Positions 16,260 through 24,498 of a stretch of 64,000 nt of DNA are shown in pieces. The notes under the pieces were generated by a model. The model was not told the origin of the DNA. It saw only the letters and a list, made by a program, of their open reading frames with translations, and made no database searches. The position numbers were made by a program, and so were the translations under genes. Every line of letters begins with the position of its first letter. The first letter of the stretch is position 1. The DNA is from Chryseobacterium oryctis (GTDB lineage Bacteria > Bacteroidota > Bacteroidia > Flavobacteriales > Weeksellaceae), in contig NZ_JAPDHV010000002.1 in assembly GCF_025971925.1 (NCBI RefSeq), positions 306,003 through 370,002 on the forward strand. The letters run 5' to 3'.

Positions 16260-16991
16260 TCAATCTCCTCCACCACCGCAGCCTCCGCAACCACTACCAC
16301 AACTGCTTCCACAAGAACTGCTGCTGCAACTTGATGAACTTCCTCCACAACTTCCCCATGAATCTCCGTCTCCTTTATTTTTATCTTTTTTATCATTTTT
16401 GAATGAGCCTGAAATAAAAAAAATAACTACAAAAATTATAAAACCCATCAAACCCGAAAAAAATAAGTTATCTGAGTCTTTTGAACATGAATTTAAAATA
16501 AAAAACAATGATAGAACTGAAAGCATTCCAACACCTTTTAACCAAAATCTTCTATTTTTAGATTTTTCTTTTTTCTTCCAGATTTCTTCCGGAGGTTCCT
16601 GCCCAAAGATTTCCCTATAGCTTTGCAATGTATCTTCAAACCAATTTATATGTTTCAATTTTTCTTCTGAACCTCCTTTTGATGGGTTATGATGAAGCTT
16701 TTGTTGAAGAATAATAGGGCAAAATTTTTCCCAGTAATTTTGTGTATAGATGAGATGCATATGCCATACTTTATCTACAATTTCGCTCGGCGAAGCTCCA
16801 TTGGGAAGAATACAGCACAGATAAACAAATTTTTTATATTCGTCTATCGCTTTTTGAGTAAAACCTGAACTCCAGTTTTCTTCTTTTGCCAATTTTTTTG
16901 AGAAAGGAAAATCTGAATTAGTATCATCTATGGAAAAACTCTGAATCCTGTTCCAAAGAGAATCATTTTTTAATAATTTTTTTGTTTCCAT
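16260..16991 (-). CDS. GRDP-like domain protein with Cys/Gly/Ser-rich tail
   Basis: A 243-residue protein in three parts. Residues 1-135 resemble the glycine-rich domain-containing protein-like family (PF07173), with the signature VDKVWHMHLIYTQNYW at about 88-103. Residues about 150-195 hold two hydrophobic segments (GMLSVLSLFFILNS and LFFSGLMGFIIFVVIFFISG). The last 35 residues are almost only Gly, Ser and Cys, with about seven cysteines in CGG, SSC and CGSSC arrangements. Such tails are seen on some bacterial membrane proteins (TIGR04222-like), with unknown role; metal binding or disulfide networks are possible. The domain boundaries are my estimate. Confidence 0.7.
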   Translation of the reverse strand: METKKLLKNDSLWNRIQSFSIDDTNSDFPFSKKLAKEENWSSGFTQKAIDEYKKFVYLCCILPNGASPSEIVDKVWHMHLIYTQNYWEKFCPIILQQKLHHNPSKGGSEEKLKHINWFEDTLQSYREIFGQEPPEEIWKKKEKSKNRRFWLKGVGMLSVLSLFFILNSCSKDSDNLFFSGLMGFIIFVVIFFISGSFKNDKKDKNKGDGDSWGSCGGSSSSCSSSSCGSSCGSGCGGCGGGGD

Positions 16992-17106
16992 TGTTTTGTC
17001 TTTTAATTTCTACTCAAATATCTTTGCTTATTGAAATATAAAAGTCTTGGGAAAATATTTTTGAGACTTAAAAAAATCTTATATTAGTCTTAAATATAAA
17101 ATTCTG

Positions 17107-18003
17107 ATGAAAAAAGAAGATATTCTACATTTAGAAAAGCTGATGAACTTTTTGAGTATGCATTTTTTAAAGAAAAATCATTGGCAAGATGTTACCAAAA
17201 CGGAATGGTCTTATATTGTTTCAGAACTAAATGATTTAATAATCACTGAAAATTCTGAGAAAAACATCAAAAAGAAACCTGATTTACTAGGTTCAAACTA
17301 TCTATATGAACACTTGATAATCAATAAACTAAAGAAATATTACAAAAACGAAAACACAATATTAAGCAAACCCAATCTGGCAAAACTAAGTCTGATTGTA
17401 AAGGTGTTGGGTTATTCAAATTATATAGATTTTATCAATACAAATACTGAAACTTTCAATTTCAATGATTTGAAAATAGAGATGCACAATGTAAAGCAAA
17501 ATACAGAGCTTTTAGACAGTTTAGTTGGTTGTTGGTAATCTTATAACAGAAACCTTCCTGAAAACCCTTTGCAGGCAAAAGATAACCGAATCTGGCGCTC
17601 TGCAACAGAAGTCTATAAGTCTGAAACTACAGGAGAGTATCTTATAGAAAGAAGCGGAGGTGACAGACATAAATATTTTGGAAAAGTAACTGCCTATTCA
17701 GATTATGTTTTTATCATCATGAACAGTAATACTTTCATACGCCAAAGACATTTTATTTCAAGAATAAAAGATATCAAGGAAAAACTTAAAAATCCAGATT
17801 ACAAGCTCCATGAATTGCATTTTATAAGTACATGTATTAGTTTTAACCAAGAGCCGATTGCTCTGTTCGAAATATTCCAAAAAGTAGACAGAAAGACTTT
17901 TATAACAGACTCAATAAGTTTCCCTATCGACAGTGATGAAATACCCAAGTCAATTATAAAACAGCTTGAAGACACAGAATCTAACAGAATAGATTACAAA
18001 TAA
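17107..18003 (+). pseudogene. Hypothetical protein gene broken by one in-frame TAA
   Basis: Two open reading segments lie in the same frame: 17107-17538 (143 residues from ATG) and the continuation 17539-18003. They are separated only by TAA at 17536-17538, after ...LVGCW and before SYNRNL.... The second segment has no ATG near its start (only a TTG at 17569), and codon use continues across the stop, so this is best read as one gene of about 298 codons with a single nonsense change. I do not recognise the protein. The N-terminal half is helical and charged; the C-terminal half is alpha/beta and has no signal peptide or membrane segment. A sequencing error or stop readthrough are alternatives. 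Its 3' end directly abuts the convergent LytTR gene. Confidence 0.7.
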
Positions 18004-18750
18004 TTAACCAATCAACCAATCTTTAAAATCTTTCACCCTGTCTCTACTCACCGTAATCTCTTCTTGTGGCTGAAACTCTAACTCAACTTTATAGTTGGGT
18101 GAAGTGTGAATATTTTTGATATAATCTGAATTAATGATAAACTGCCGATTTACCCTAAAAAATTTCTTCTCATCCAATACATCTTCAAGTTCATCTAAAG
18201 TAAAATCTGACGGATAAGTCCTCTCTTTCGTCTGAAGATATACGATTTTATTTTCGCTGTAAAAACAGCTTACTTCATTCGTCTGAACAATTTTCAGGTT
18301 ATATCCTATCTTAACCAAAATTCTGGAAAGCGTAGTTTTATCTTTCTTAATTAATTGCTTAATATCCTGTGAATTAACAGAATTATCCGTAGGAAGAAAA
18401 GATTTAAACTTATCAATTGCATTCTGCAAATCCTCATTCAAAATCGGTTTCAAAAGATAATCAATACTATTTAATTTGAATGCTTTTAAAGTATATTGGT
18501 CAAAAGCTGTAGTATAAATAATAAAACCTTTTGTCGGAACTTTCTCAAAAATATCGAAAGATAATCCGTCTCCTAAAACAATATCCGAAAAAATAAGTTG
18601 CGGTTGTTCATTTTCAGAAAACCATCGAACGCCTTCTTCTACAGATTCTACCTTGCCAACAACTTCAATATCAGTAAATTCGCTCAACATTCTCTCCAAT
18701 TTTCTCAAAGCTGGTTTTTCGTCTTCAATAATGACTGTTTTTATCATCAA
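18004..18750 (-). CDS. LytTR family response regulator
   Basis: 248-residue DNA-binding response regulator, partner of LytS-type kinases. The receiver domain (residues 1-120) has the acidic pocket EDE (9-11), the predicted phosphorylated Asp56 in IFSDIVLGDG, and the conserved Lys in DYLLKP. The C-terminal LytTR DNA-binding domain (about 145-245) contains YLQTKERTY, FFRVNRQFIIN and VSRDRVKDFKDWL. Either of two adjacent ATGs (18750 or 18747) may start it. It lies downstream of two 2TM genes and its likely kinase is at 19899-21215. Confidence 0.93.
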   Translation of the reverse strand: MMIKTVIIEDEKPALRKLERMLSEFTDIEVVGKVESVEEGVRWFSENEQPQLIFSDIVLGDGLSFDIFEKVPTKGFIIYTTAFDQYTLKAFKLNSIDYLLKPILNEDLQNAIDKFKSFLPTDNSVNSQDIKQLIKKDKTTLSRILVKIGYNLKIVQTNEVSCFYSENKIVYLQTKERTYPSDFTLDELEDVLDEKKFFRVNRQFIINSDYIKNIHTSPNYKVELEFQPQEEITVSRDRVKDFKDWLIG

Positions 18751-18811
18751 ATTCCGGTTTTAGTTTTAAAATTCAGAAATAAAAATACTTAAAAGTTATC
18801 GGTTTTTATAA

Positions 18812-19081
18812 TTAAAAATTCTCTTTACTCTTTTCTATTTCTTTTTGCATTACTTTTCTCTCCCATTCAGAATCTAAGACGAATAGTTTTACAGCTTTCA
18901 CAACTAAAATAATTGCCCAAATTGTTAAAATTAATGACCCATGAAATAAAGACAAATTTATCTTTCCATTTTCAAAAACACGGTTAAAAAATATAAATAA
19001 TGCTACGATTCCGAACCATGTAAGGTTCTTGTAGAATTTTCTCAGGTCATTTACTCTTTGTTGTGCTTGGTTATAGTTCAT
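18812..19081 (-). CDS. 2TM domain protein
   Basis: 89 residues: an N-terminal basic helix (QAQQRVNDLRKFYKNL), two membrane helices (about 22-35 and 47-66) and a charged C-terminal helix (SEWERKVMQKEIEKSKEN). This is the 2TM domain layout (PF13239) common in Flavobacteriia. It is the most divergent of the four copies in this cluster and lacks the PMLGWGIG motif. Followed by the LytTR gene after 61 bases. Confidence 0.85.
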   Translation of the reverse strand: MNYNQAQQRVNDLRKFYKNLTWFGIVALFIFFNRVFENGKINLSLFHGSLILTIWAIILVVKAVKLFVLDSEWERKVMQKEIEKSKENF

Positions 19082-19113
19082 TTTGATATGTTTTTAAGAT
19101 TATTTTAGTTTAT

Positions 19114-19410
19114 TTAAAGAGTTTTGTTGTTTTTTCTCTCCTGTTCCATCAATTCTTTGATTTTTCTTTCTTCCCAATGTTTTCCTATTCCGAAAGTATT
19201 AATTGCGTGAGCCGCAATACCTATTCCCCAACCCAACATCGGCCAGAAAAACCATAAATAATTTCTGTCTGTGAGAATATTTACAGCTGCTAAAAAAGGA
19301 ATTACCAAACAATAAGAAGTAAGATTTCCATAGAATCCTTTCAGTTCTTTTACTCTTTTTGCCGCTTTTTGATAAGCTAAATTTTCGTTGGTATTGAATG
19401 TTGTTTCCAT
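19114..19410 (-). CDS. 2TM domain protein
   Basis: 98 residues. AAKRVKELKGFYGNL is followed by two membrane helices, the second preceded by FFWPMLGWGIGIAAHA, then GKHWEERKIKELMEQE. It is very similar to the C-terminal domain of the histidine kinase at 19899-21215, including the PMLGWGIG and WEE(R/K)KI blocks. Its function as a separate protein is unknown; a membrane partner of the kinase is possible. Predicted to be transcribed from its own promoter at 19453-19484. Confidence 0.87.
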   Translation of the reverse strand: METTFNTNENLAYQKAAKRVKELKGFYGNLTSYCLVIPFLAAVNILTDRNYLWFFWPMLGWGIGIAAHAINTFGIGKHWEERKIKELMEQERKNNKTL

Positions 19411-19452
19411 AATTTCTAAGTTTTTAAACCTGTTTTGTCCGTTTTATTGATA

Positions 19453-19484
19453 CAAATGTATGCCCGAAAACCACCCCAAATCAA
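19453..19484 (-). promoter_or_regulatory. Predicted promoter of the 2TM-2TM-LytTR unit
   Basis: Minus strand TTG (19482-19484), 21-base spacer, TACATTTG (19453-19460). It lies between the upstream terminator and the 2TM gene at 19410, so the regulator unit can be expressed apart from the kinase. Confidence 0.5.
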
Positions 19485-19524
19485 TTTTATATGACCGAAC
19501 CGTAGAAAATAACACCTGAATTGT

Positions 19525-19557
19525 AAAAATCCCGACTCAATGGAGAACCGGGATTTT
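19525..19557 (-). terminator. Terminator after the HK-2TM unit
   Basis: AAAATCCCG and CGGGATTTT form a nine-pair stem with a 14-base loop; on the minus strand it ends in a T-run. It lies 25 bases after the 2TM gene at 19582. Confidence 0.75.
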
Positions 19558-19581
19558 AATTTTATACTATTTTCTTTGTAT

Positions 19582-19887
19582 TTAGTACTTATTTTCGTCT
19601 TCCATCAACTGTTTTACTTTTCTTTCTTCCCAATTTTTACCTAAGAAAAACCCAGGAATAAAAACTACCATTCCGTAAATAAGTAAACCCATTCCCCAGA
19701 AAAAAGGAAGTGCAAAATATTTTAATTCCCAAATTGTTTGTTCTGCCTTTAATGCTTTGTAATTCAAGAATAAAATAAAAATATTCACAAATACATAAAT
19801 AATAACAGACATATAAAAACTTTTTATTTTTTTCACTCTTTTTTCTGCCTCTTTATATCGAATATCATTTTGACTAATATTTTCCAT
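19582..19887 (-). CDS. 2TM domain protein
   Basis: 101 residues. RYKEAEKRVKKIKSFYMSV is followed by two membrane helices (about 28-43 and 62-85) and GKNWEERKVKQLMEDE. It has the 2TM layout (PF13239) and ends in the same charged helix as its neighbours. It begins 11 bases after the kinase gene and is probably cotranscribed with it. Confidence 0.86.
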   Translation of the reverse strand: MENISQNDIRYKEAEKRVKKIKSFYMSVIIYVFVNIFILFLNYKALKAEQTIWELKYFALPFFWGMGLLIYGMVVFIPGFFLGKNWEERKVKQLMEDENKY

Positions 19888-19898
19888 GATTGTAAGTT

Positions 19899-21215
19899 TT
19901 ATTTTTTGTTTTGTTTTTCTAAAATTTCTCTGATTTTCTTTTCTTCCCAGTTTTTACCCATCGCAAACACACTCATTCCGTGAGCAACAACACCTATTCC
20001 CCAGCCCAACATCGGAAAATAAAACCAAAGCGATTTCGGGCTTGTTATAAGATTTAGAATAACCAAAAACGGAATCACAATACAATAAGAAATAAGATTC
20101 CCATAGAAACTTTTTATTTCTTTTACTCTTTTTTGAGCTCTTTCATAAGCCATATCATTATTTTCTGTTTTTATATTGATAACATTAGGCTTAGATTCCA
20201 ATACAGGAAGTTTTACTTTAAAATAATCTTCAGATTTTTCAATAAAAACATTTCGTTTGGTAAGCAAAGAATATCGCTGAACAATATTTGCCAAGCCAAT
20301 ACCCGAACTTTCTTTTATCTGCTCTCTCACCTGCAAATTATTCTCAATACAAAGTGTTCCGTTTTCAGAGAAAATTTTGATATTTAACGGTTTTGAAGAA
20401 GTTGCAAAATTGTGTTTAATACAGTTTTCTAAAAGCAATTGTAACGAAAGAGGAACCACAAATAATCGGTAATCTTCTTTTTTAACATCAAAAACAAAAT
20501 CCACACTATCTTCAAATCTTGTTTTCAGCAAATCGCAATAGGTTTTGGCAAATTCTATCTCATCTTCTACAGTTACCAATTCTTTATCTTTTTGTTCCAA
20601 AACATATCTGTAAATCTTTGACATTGAAGCAGTAAACTTCTGAGCCTGATTCGGATTTTCATCAATTAACGAACTTAAAACATTTAAAGAATTGAAAAGA
20701 AAATGTGGGTCAAGCTGGTTTTTAAGGCTTTCAAACTGTGCATTGGCAGATTTTGCAATCAATTTCTGCTCAACAACCTCTTTTTTGGAAGTTTTTTTCA
20801 GCTCTTCCATAAAGTTCTTCGCATGAAGAAAAGCAGAAATCAATAAAGCTATATTTATCGTAAACCAATTGGCATAATTGTATTTTCCTGAAAAATATTC
20901 TTCCGTAGTTGCCGACTTTTGGAATACGACAAAGTTCATGTAATTACAGAAATAGACTAAAATAATATTAATGATAAGAATAGAAACAATGCTTATAACA
21001 GCACGTTTTGTGGTGGTTTCGGACCAAGGAAATTTTTTATTCAGAAAATCATTAAGAAGCCCGTTTCCTATCCCCAAAACGAACGAATACATGGATGAAA
21101 TAAGTATTGTAAACAAAAAACCTTCAATATTCTTCTCATCTGTGAATACAAAGAAGAAAAACAAGGATGTTGCTAATGATATCCAAATTAATGTTATAAA
21201 GTCTTTACGTTTCAT
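19899..21215 (-). CDS. LytS-like sensor histidine kinase with C-terminal 2TM domain
   Basis: 438 residues from the ATG at 21215; the frame stays open to 21338 but the extra 41 residues lack support. Four or so N-terminal membrane helices (about 6-23, 30-52, 71-95, 117-131) lead into the His_kinase domain (PF06580), with predicted phospho-acceptor His171 in QLDPHFLFNSLN. The ATPase part has N264 in LENCIKHN and GIGL at 305-308. Residues 355-432 form a complete 2TM domain, nearly the same as the stand-alone protein at 19114-19410. An internal ATG at residue 355 (20153) begins exactly at this domain, so separate translation is conceivable. Likely partner: the LytTR regulator at 18004. Confidence 0.9.
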   Translation of the reverse strand: MKRKDFITLIWISLATSLFFFFVFTDEKNIEGFLFTILISSMYSFVLGIGNGLLNDFLNKKFPWSETTTKRAVISIVSILIINIILVYFCNYMNFVVFQKSATTEEYFSGKYNYANWFTINIALLISAFLHAKNFMEELKKTSKKEVVEQKLIAKSANAQFESLKNQLDPHFLFNSLNVLSSLIDENPNQAQKFTASMSKIYRYVLEQKDKELVTVEDEIEFAKTYCDLLKTRFEDSVDFVFDVKKEDYRLFVVPLSLQLLLENCIKHNFATSSKPLNIKIFSENGTLCIENNLQVREQIKESSGIGLANIVQRYSLLTKRNVFIEKSEDYFKVKLPVLESKPNVINIKTENNDMAYERAQKRVKEIKSFYGNLISYCIVIPFLVILNLITSPKSLWFYFPMLGWGIGVVAHGMSVFAMGKNWEEKKIREILEKQNKK

Positions 21216-21232
21216 TATCCGTTTTCTTGATT

Positions 21233-21240
21233 CAAAATTA
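21233..21240 (-). promoter_or_regulatory. Predicted -7 element for the histidine kinase gene
   Basis: Minus strand TAATTTTG, 17 bases before the ATG at 21215. No clear -33 box. Confidence 0.3.
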
Positions 21241-21305
21241 GTTTTTATTAAAAGTATTAAAAATATTTTCTTGCCGAACAGTAGATTTTCATTACCGAAT
21301 CGCAC

Positions 21306-21336
21306 AAAAAAACCTTCTTTTGATAAGAAGGCTTTC
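21306..21336 (-). terminator. Terminator after the TPR-like gene
   Basis: CCTTCTT (21313-21319) pairs with AAGAAGG (21325-21331); on the minus strand a T-run follows. It lies 19 bases after the stop codon at 21355. Confidence 0.75.
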
Positions 21337-21354
21337 AAATTATCTCGAATGTTT

Positions 21355-22008
21355 TTATTTTTTTGAATCTAAACTTAAAAAATACTCAGCTTCACCTTTT
21401 CCCCAATTTGGATCTAATGTCGTTTTGGGTTTGAAAGCATTAAATTTTTCCAAAGCTGTTTTAAACTGCTCCAAACCTTTTACTTTACTTCCACCATACT
21501 GCTCCGGCGTGAAATAAGTATCCTCTGCCTGAATTAAAGTAACTCTGGGATTGGTTGGGTCTAGTTTTTCTGCTAATTTTAGTTCTTCCATAGCTTTCAT
21601 TCCGTCGGTCATATATCTTTCAGCAGGATTTTCCATCATTTTTAGAGAAAACACCATTTTTTTAAGCAAATGAATTTCAGAATTATCTTTTCCGGCAATA
21701 GTTTCAGCCTGATCCAAATATTTTTCAGCAATATTTGCCTGAGCCGAAAGTTCGGTCATTTTTCCATCTCTCATCAGAAGTCTTCCTTTCTGGATATAAG
21801 CAAAAGCAGCATAATAAGATGGCAACCATTCTTTTACTTCTTTTTTACCTATTCTATCAAAATCATTTGCCAAAACCTGAAAATCATCAACAGATTTACA
21901 TGTTTCTAATTTGGCAATTTTCTCTATCATTATTTTTTCATAAGTACTCTGAGCAAAAGACGTTAAGCTCACAAAACCTAAAGCAAAGGTTAATAGATAT
22001 TTTTTCAT
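21355..22008 (-). CDS. Exported TPR-like hypothetical protein
   Basis: 217 residues from the ATG at 22008, which gives a clean signal peptide (MKKYLLTFALGFVSLTSFAQ). The mature part is nearly all helical and includes paired helices such as AEKYLDQAETIAGKDNSEIHLLKKMVFSL and MKAMEELKLAEKLDPTNPRVTLIQAE, the latter matching a TPR consensus (LDPTNPR). Likely periplasmic. It stands between a TonB-dependent receptor and the LytS-like kinase. The exact role is unknown. Confidence 0.75.
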   Translation of the reverse strand: MKKYLLTFALGFVSLTSFAQSTYEKIMIEKIAKLETCKSVDDFQVLANDFDRIGKKEVKEWLPSYYAAFAYIQKGRLLMRDGKMTELSAQANIAEKYLDQAETIAGKDNSEIHLLKKMVFSLKMMENPAERYMTDGMKAMEELKLAEKLDPTNPRVTLIQAEDTYFTPEQYGGSKVKGLEQFKTALEKFNAFKPKTTLDPNWGKGEAEYFLSLDSKK

Positions 22009-22044
22009 TTTTTCTATATTTTTTAATGTTGTTTTCTGTTTAAT

Positions 22045-22052
22045 CAAAGATA
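22045..22052 (-). promoter_or_regulatory. Predicted -7 element for TPR-like gene
   Basis: Minus strand TATCTTTG, 37 bases before the ATG at 22008. It suggests the gene is not solely dependent on the receptor transcript. Confidence 0.35.
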
Positions 22053-22079
22053 TATTTTTAGTTGAACTCTCATTGTTTT

Positions 22080-24314
22080 TTACAAATTATTATTGATTGC
22101 ATCTTGAGTTTTATCTACTCCAAAACTTATAAAAACTCCCACAAAAGCAAATGTGTTTACTGGAGGAACAACCGCTGAACTTCTAGATCCGTCTTGTGAA
22201 AAATTGTATCCGTAAACATTTTTTGAACCTAAAATATTGGAAATACTCAAAACAAAAACCGTGAAAGATTTAGCATCTTTTTTTCCTAAATTCGGAAGAT
22301 AATTAAAGCTCAGATTAAGCGCTTTGTAATCTTTTAATCTTCCTTCGTTTCGGGTAAAATTTACAAATTTGTCCCCTTCCATTTTGGTGGTGATATCGTA
22401 ATAAGGACGTCCTTTTGCATAGGTATAAGAAAGGTTAACACCCAATTTCCATTCTGGGATAAATCTCTTTGCAACTGCAGAAACAGTGTGTTCTGAGGCA
22501 AAATTTGGTTTCAAACTCATCGGATAATTCATAAAATCTCTTTTAGAATCCAAGAATGAATAACTTAACCAATAATCTATATTTTTAAAAGTTTTCTTAT
22601 CTCTCCAAAATAATTCCAATCCTTTTGCATAGCCATATCCTTGATTATTCAAAGCTGTCTGAATTTGGTTTTCCTGGGGATTAATCGTGAATGTTTTAAT
22701 CAATTGGTCATATTTTTTGTAAAATGCTTCAAATCTTAAACTTCTTCCTTCTGAGCTCCTCTGAACCTGAAAAATATAATGTTGAGATTTTTGAAAATCT
22801 AAGTCGGCAGGAAAGTTAATATATTTACTTTCAGGATTTTGATAGAATAATCCGTAAGCAAATGAGGTTGTCCACTCTCTAGCCAAACGATACGCTAATG
22901 CAAAACGTGGAGCAACATTATTTTTATTCAAATAGGAAGAATTTTCTGCTCTTAAACCTATTTTCGTCGAAAAACGGTTACTAAACCCTAAATCTGTTTC
23001 TAAAAAAACAGAAGATATCAAATCTTTATAATTTTTGTTTACTTCTTCAAAATTTAATTTCTCATCGGTATTATTAAGCTCAAAACCTCCTCTTATTGCG
23101 CTTATTTTATTGATTTTTCTCTCTAAAACCGCTTTGAAGTTGATATAATTTCCATCATTCAGTAATTGGGATTTTTCGCCTTCTATTTTATTTTTTTCTG
23201 ACGAAAAATTAAGGTTCGAACGATTATAAGAATAAGAAGCTCCTGCATTCAGTAAATATTTTCCGAATTTTTGTTTAAAAGATAGGTTGTGATAGGTATT
23301 TTTCCCTTTTAATCTTATCAAATTATATTCATCTTCATTTTCTAAGCTTGGTACTTTCACACCCATTTTATTAGAGTCGTACATTCCGTAATATTTAAAG
23401 AAACCTCCTGATTTTGTTTTGATTCTAAAATTAAAATCACCATTCAAACCTTGAGGGGCATCAATAAAATCTGTATTAAAACTAAATACTTTCTGCATCA
23501 AGCTTAGCAAAGAATATCCCAAAGATGCACCATAAGAACTGTTTTTGTTATTACCTAACTTTTGAAATCCTGCATTTAAGAATATTGGCGAAATTCCAAA
23601 ATCATAAGAACTTTGATCCGGTAAATCAACACTCTCCAACATCAAAGCTCCTGAAAGAGCCTGACCATATAAAGCTGAATATCCTCCACTTGAAAAAATA
23701 TTCCCTTTGAAAAGCGAAGTGTTAAATCTATCCCTTCCTGCAATTCCGGGAACTGAATTTGAGAAGTAATTATTAATCAAACTTCCATCCATAAAAATCT
23801 TAGATTCTGTACCTGTTCCTCCTCTAATGAATAATCCTTCTGTTTCGCCCACTTTCTGAACTCCTGGAAGATAATTTAAAGCTGAAGAAATCTGTCCGTC
23901 TGCTCCTGCTGTTGTGTAGATATCAATTGGTGTTAAAAGTGCTGTTGCTCTCTTTTTATCGCTTGCCTCAATAGAACCAGCAGAAACAACTACTGCATCT
24001 ATTTCGCTAATCTGCTCCTTCAAATCGATATTCATTACAACATCCTGATTATCAATATTAATATTTTTTTCAACATCGATATATTTCGGATGTGTAAAAA
24101 CTAATGAATGACTTCCTTTTTCTACGGTTTCAAAAGAAAAATTTCCGTTTGTATCTGTCGTTGCACCATCATAAGTATCTTTTAAAGTAACATTTACATC
24201 ACCTATCCCTTTATTTCTAAAAATTACTTTTCCTGAAATTTTTACCTGTGCAAATTGCAATGTAAAAACTAAAAAGGAAATTAAAAAAAATATTTTTTGC
24301 TGTTGAGCTTTCAT
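22080..24314 (-). CDS. TonB-dependent outer membrane receptor
   Basis: 744 residues from the ATG at 24314; the frame is open upstream to 24353, but only the shorter form gives a clean signal peptide. Residues about 20-105 are a carboxypeptidase-like regulatory domain (ISGKVIFRNKGIGDVNVTLKDTY start, typical of Bacteroidota receptors), followed by a plug domain (LPGVQKVGETEGLFIRGG, YGQALSGALML) and a 22-strand-type barrel to the C-terminus. It imports an unidentified large substrate using TonB energy. There is no SusD partner nearby, so a metal chelate or small peptide is likelier than a glycan. Divergent from sodC. Confidence 0.92.
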   Translation of the reverse strand: MKAQQQKIFFLISFLVFTLQFAQVKISGKVIFRNKGIGDVNVTLKDTYDGATTDTNGNFSFETVEKGSHSLVFTHPKYIDVEKNINIDNQDVVMNIDLKEQISEIDAVVVSAGSIEASDKKRATALLTPIDIYTTAGADGQISSALNYLPGVQKVGETEGLFIRGGTGTESKIFMDGSLINNYFSNSVPGIAGRDRFNTSLFKGNIFSSGGYSALYGQALSGALMLESVDLPDQSSYDFGISPIFLNAGFQKLGNNKNSSYGASLGYSLLSLMQKVFSFNTDFIDAPQGLNGDFNFRIKTKSGGFFKYYGMYDSNKMGVKVPSLENEDEYNLIRLKGKNTYHNLSFKQKFGKYLLNAGASYSYNRSNLNFSSEKNKIEGEKSQLLNDGNYINFKAVLERKINKISAIRGGFELNNTDEKLNFEEVNKNYKDLISSVFLETDLGFSNRFSTKIGLRAENSSYLNKNNVAPRFALAYRLAREWTTSFAYGLFYQNPESKYINFPADLDFQKSQHYIFQVQRSSEGRSLRFEAFYKKYDQLIKTFTINPQENQIQTALNNQGYGYAKGLELFWRDKKTFKNIDYWLSYSFLDSKRDFMNYPMSLKPNFASEHTVSAVAKRFIPEWKLGVNLSYTYAKGRPYYDITTKMEGDKFVNFTRNEGRLKDYKALNLSFNYLPNLGKKDAKSFTVFVLSISNILGSKNVYGYNFSQDGSRSSAVVPPVNTFAFVGVFISFGVDKTQDAINNNL

Positions 24315-24332
24315 TGTTATTAAATTTCGAAT

Positions 24333-24360
24333 CAAAAATAAGAGCAAAAACACTCTTATT
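24333..24360 (-). promoter_or_regulatory. Predicted -7 element and inverted repeat before the receptor gene
   Basis: Minus strand TATTTTTG (24333-24340) overlaps an exact inverted repeat: AATAAGAG (24337-24344), eight bases, CTCTTATT (24353-24360). An exact eight-base palindrome over a promoter is what an operator would look like. It could also form a transcript-end hairpin, but it is upstream of the gene. Confidence 0.4.
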
Positions 24361-24498
24361 CTTATTTTTTTTCACCGAACGGTTATTTTTCAATCCTGAA
24401 TGGTAATTATTATTCCTGAATAAAAAAATCTAAATTTTACCCCTCTTTGGAATATCTTTTTTAATTTTATACTAATAATCACTTAAAATCATTTAAAA

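Noticed and set aside
16166..16396. Val/Ala/Glu-rich open frame on the minus strand
   Set aside because: It is an alternative frame of the Cys/Gly/Ser tail of the gene at 16260-16991 and spans two real genes.
17569..18003. Second half of the broken gene as an independent CDS
   Set aside because: It has only a TTG near the start, no promoter or ribosome site, and continues the upstream frame.
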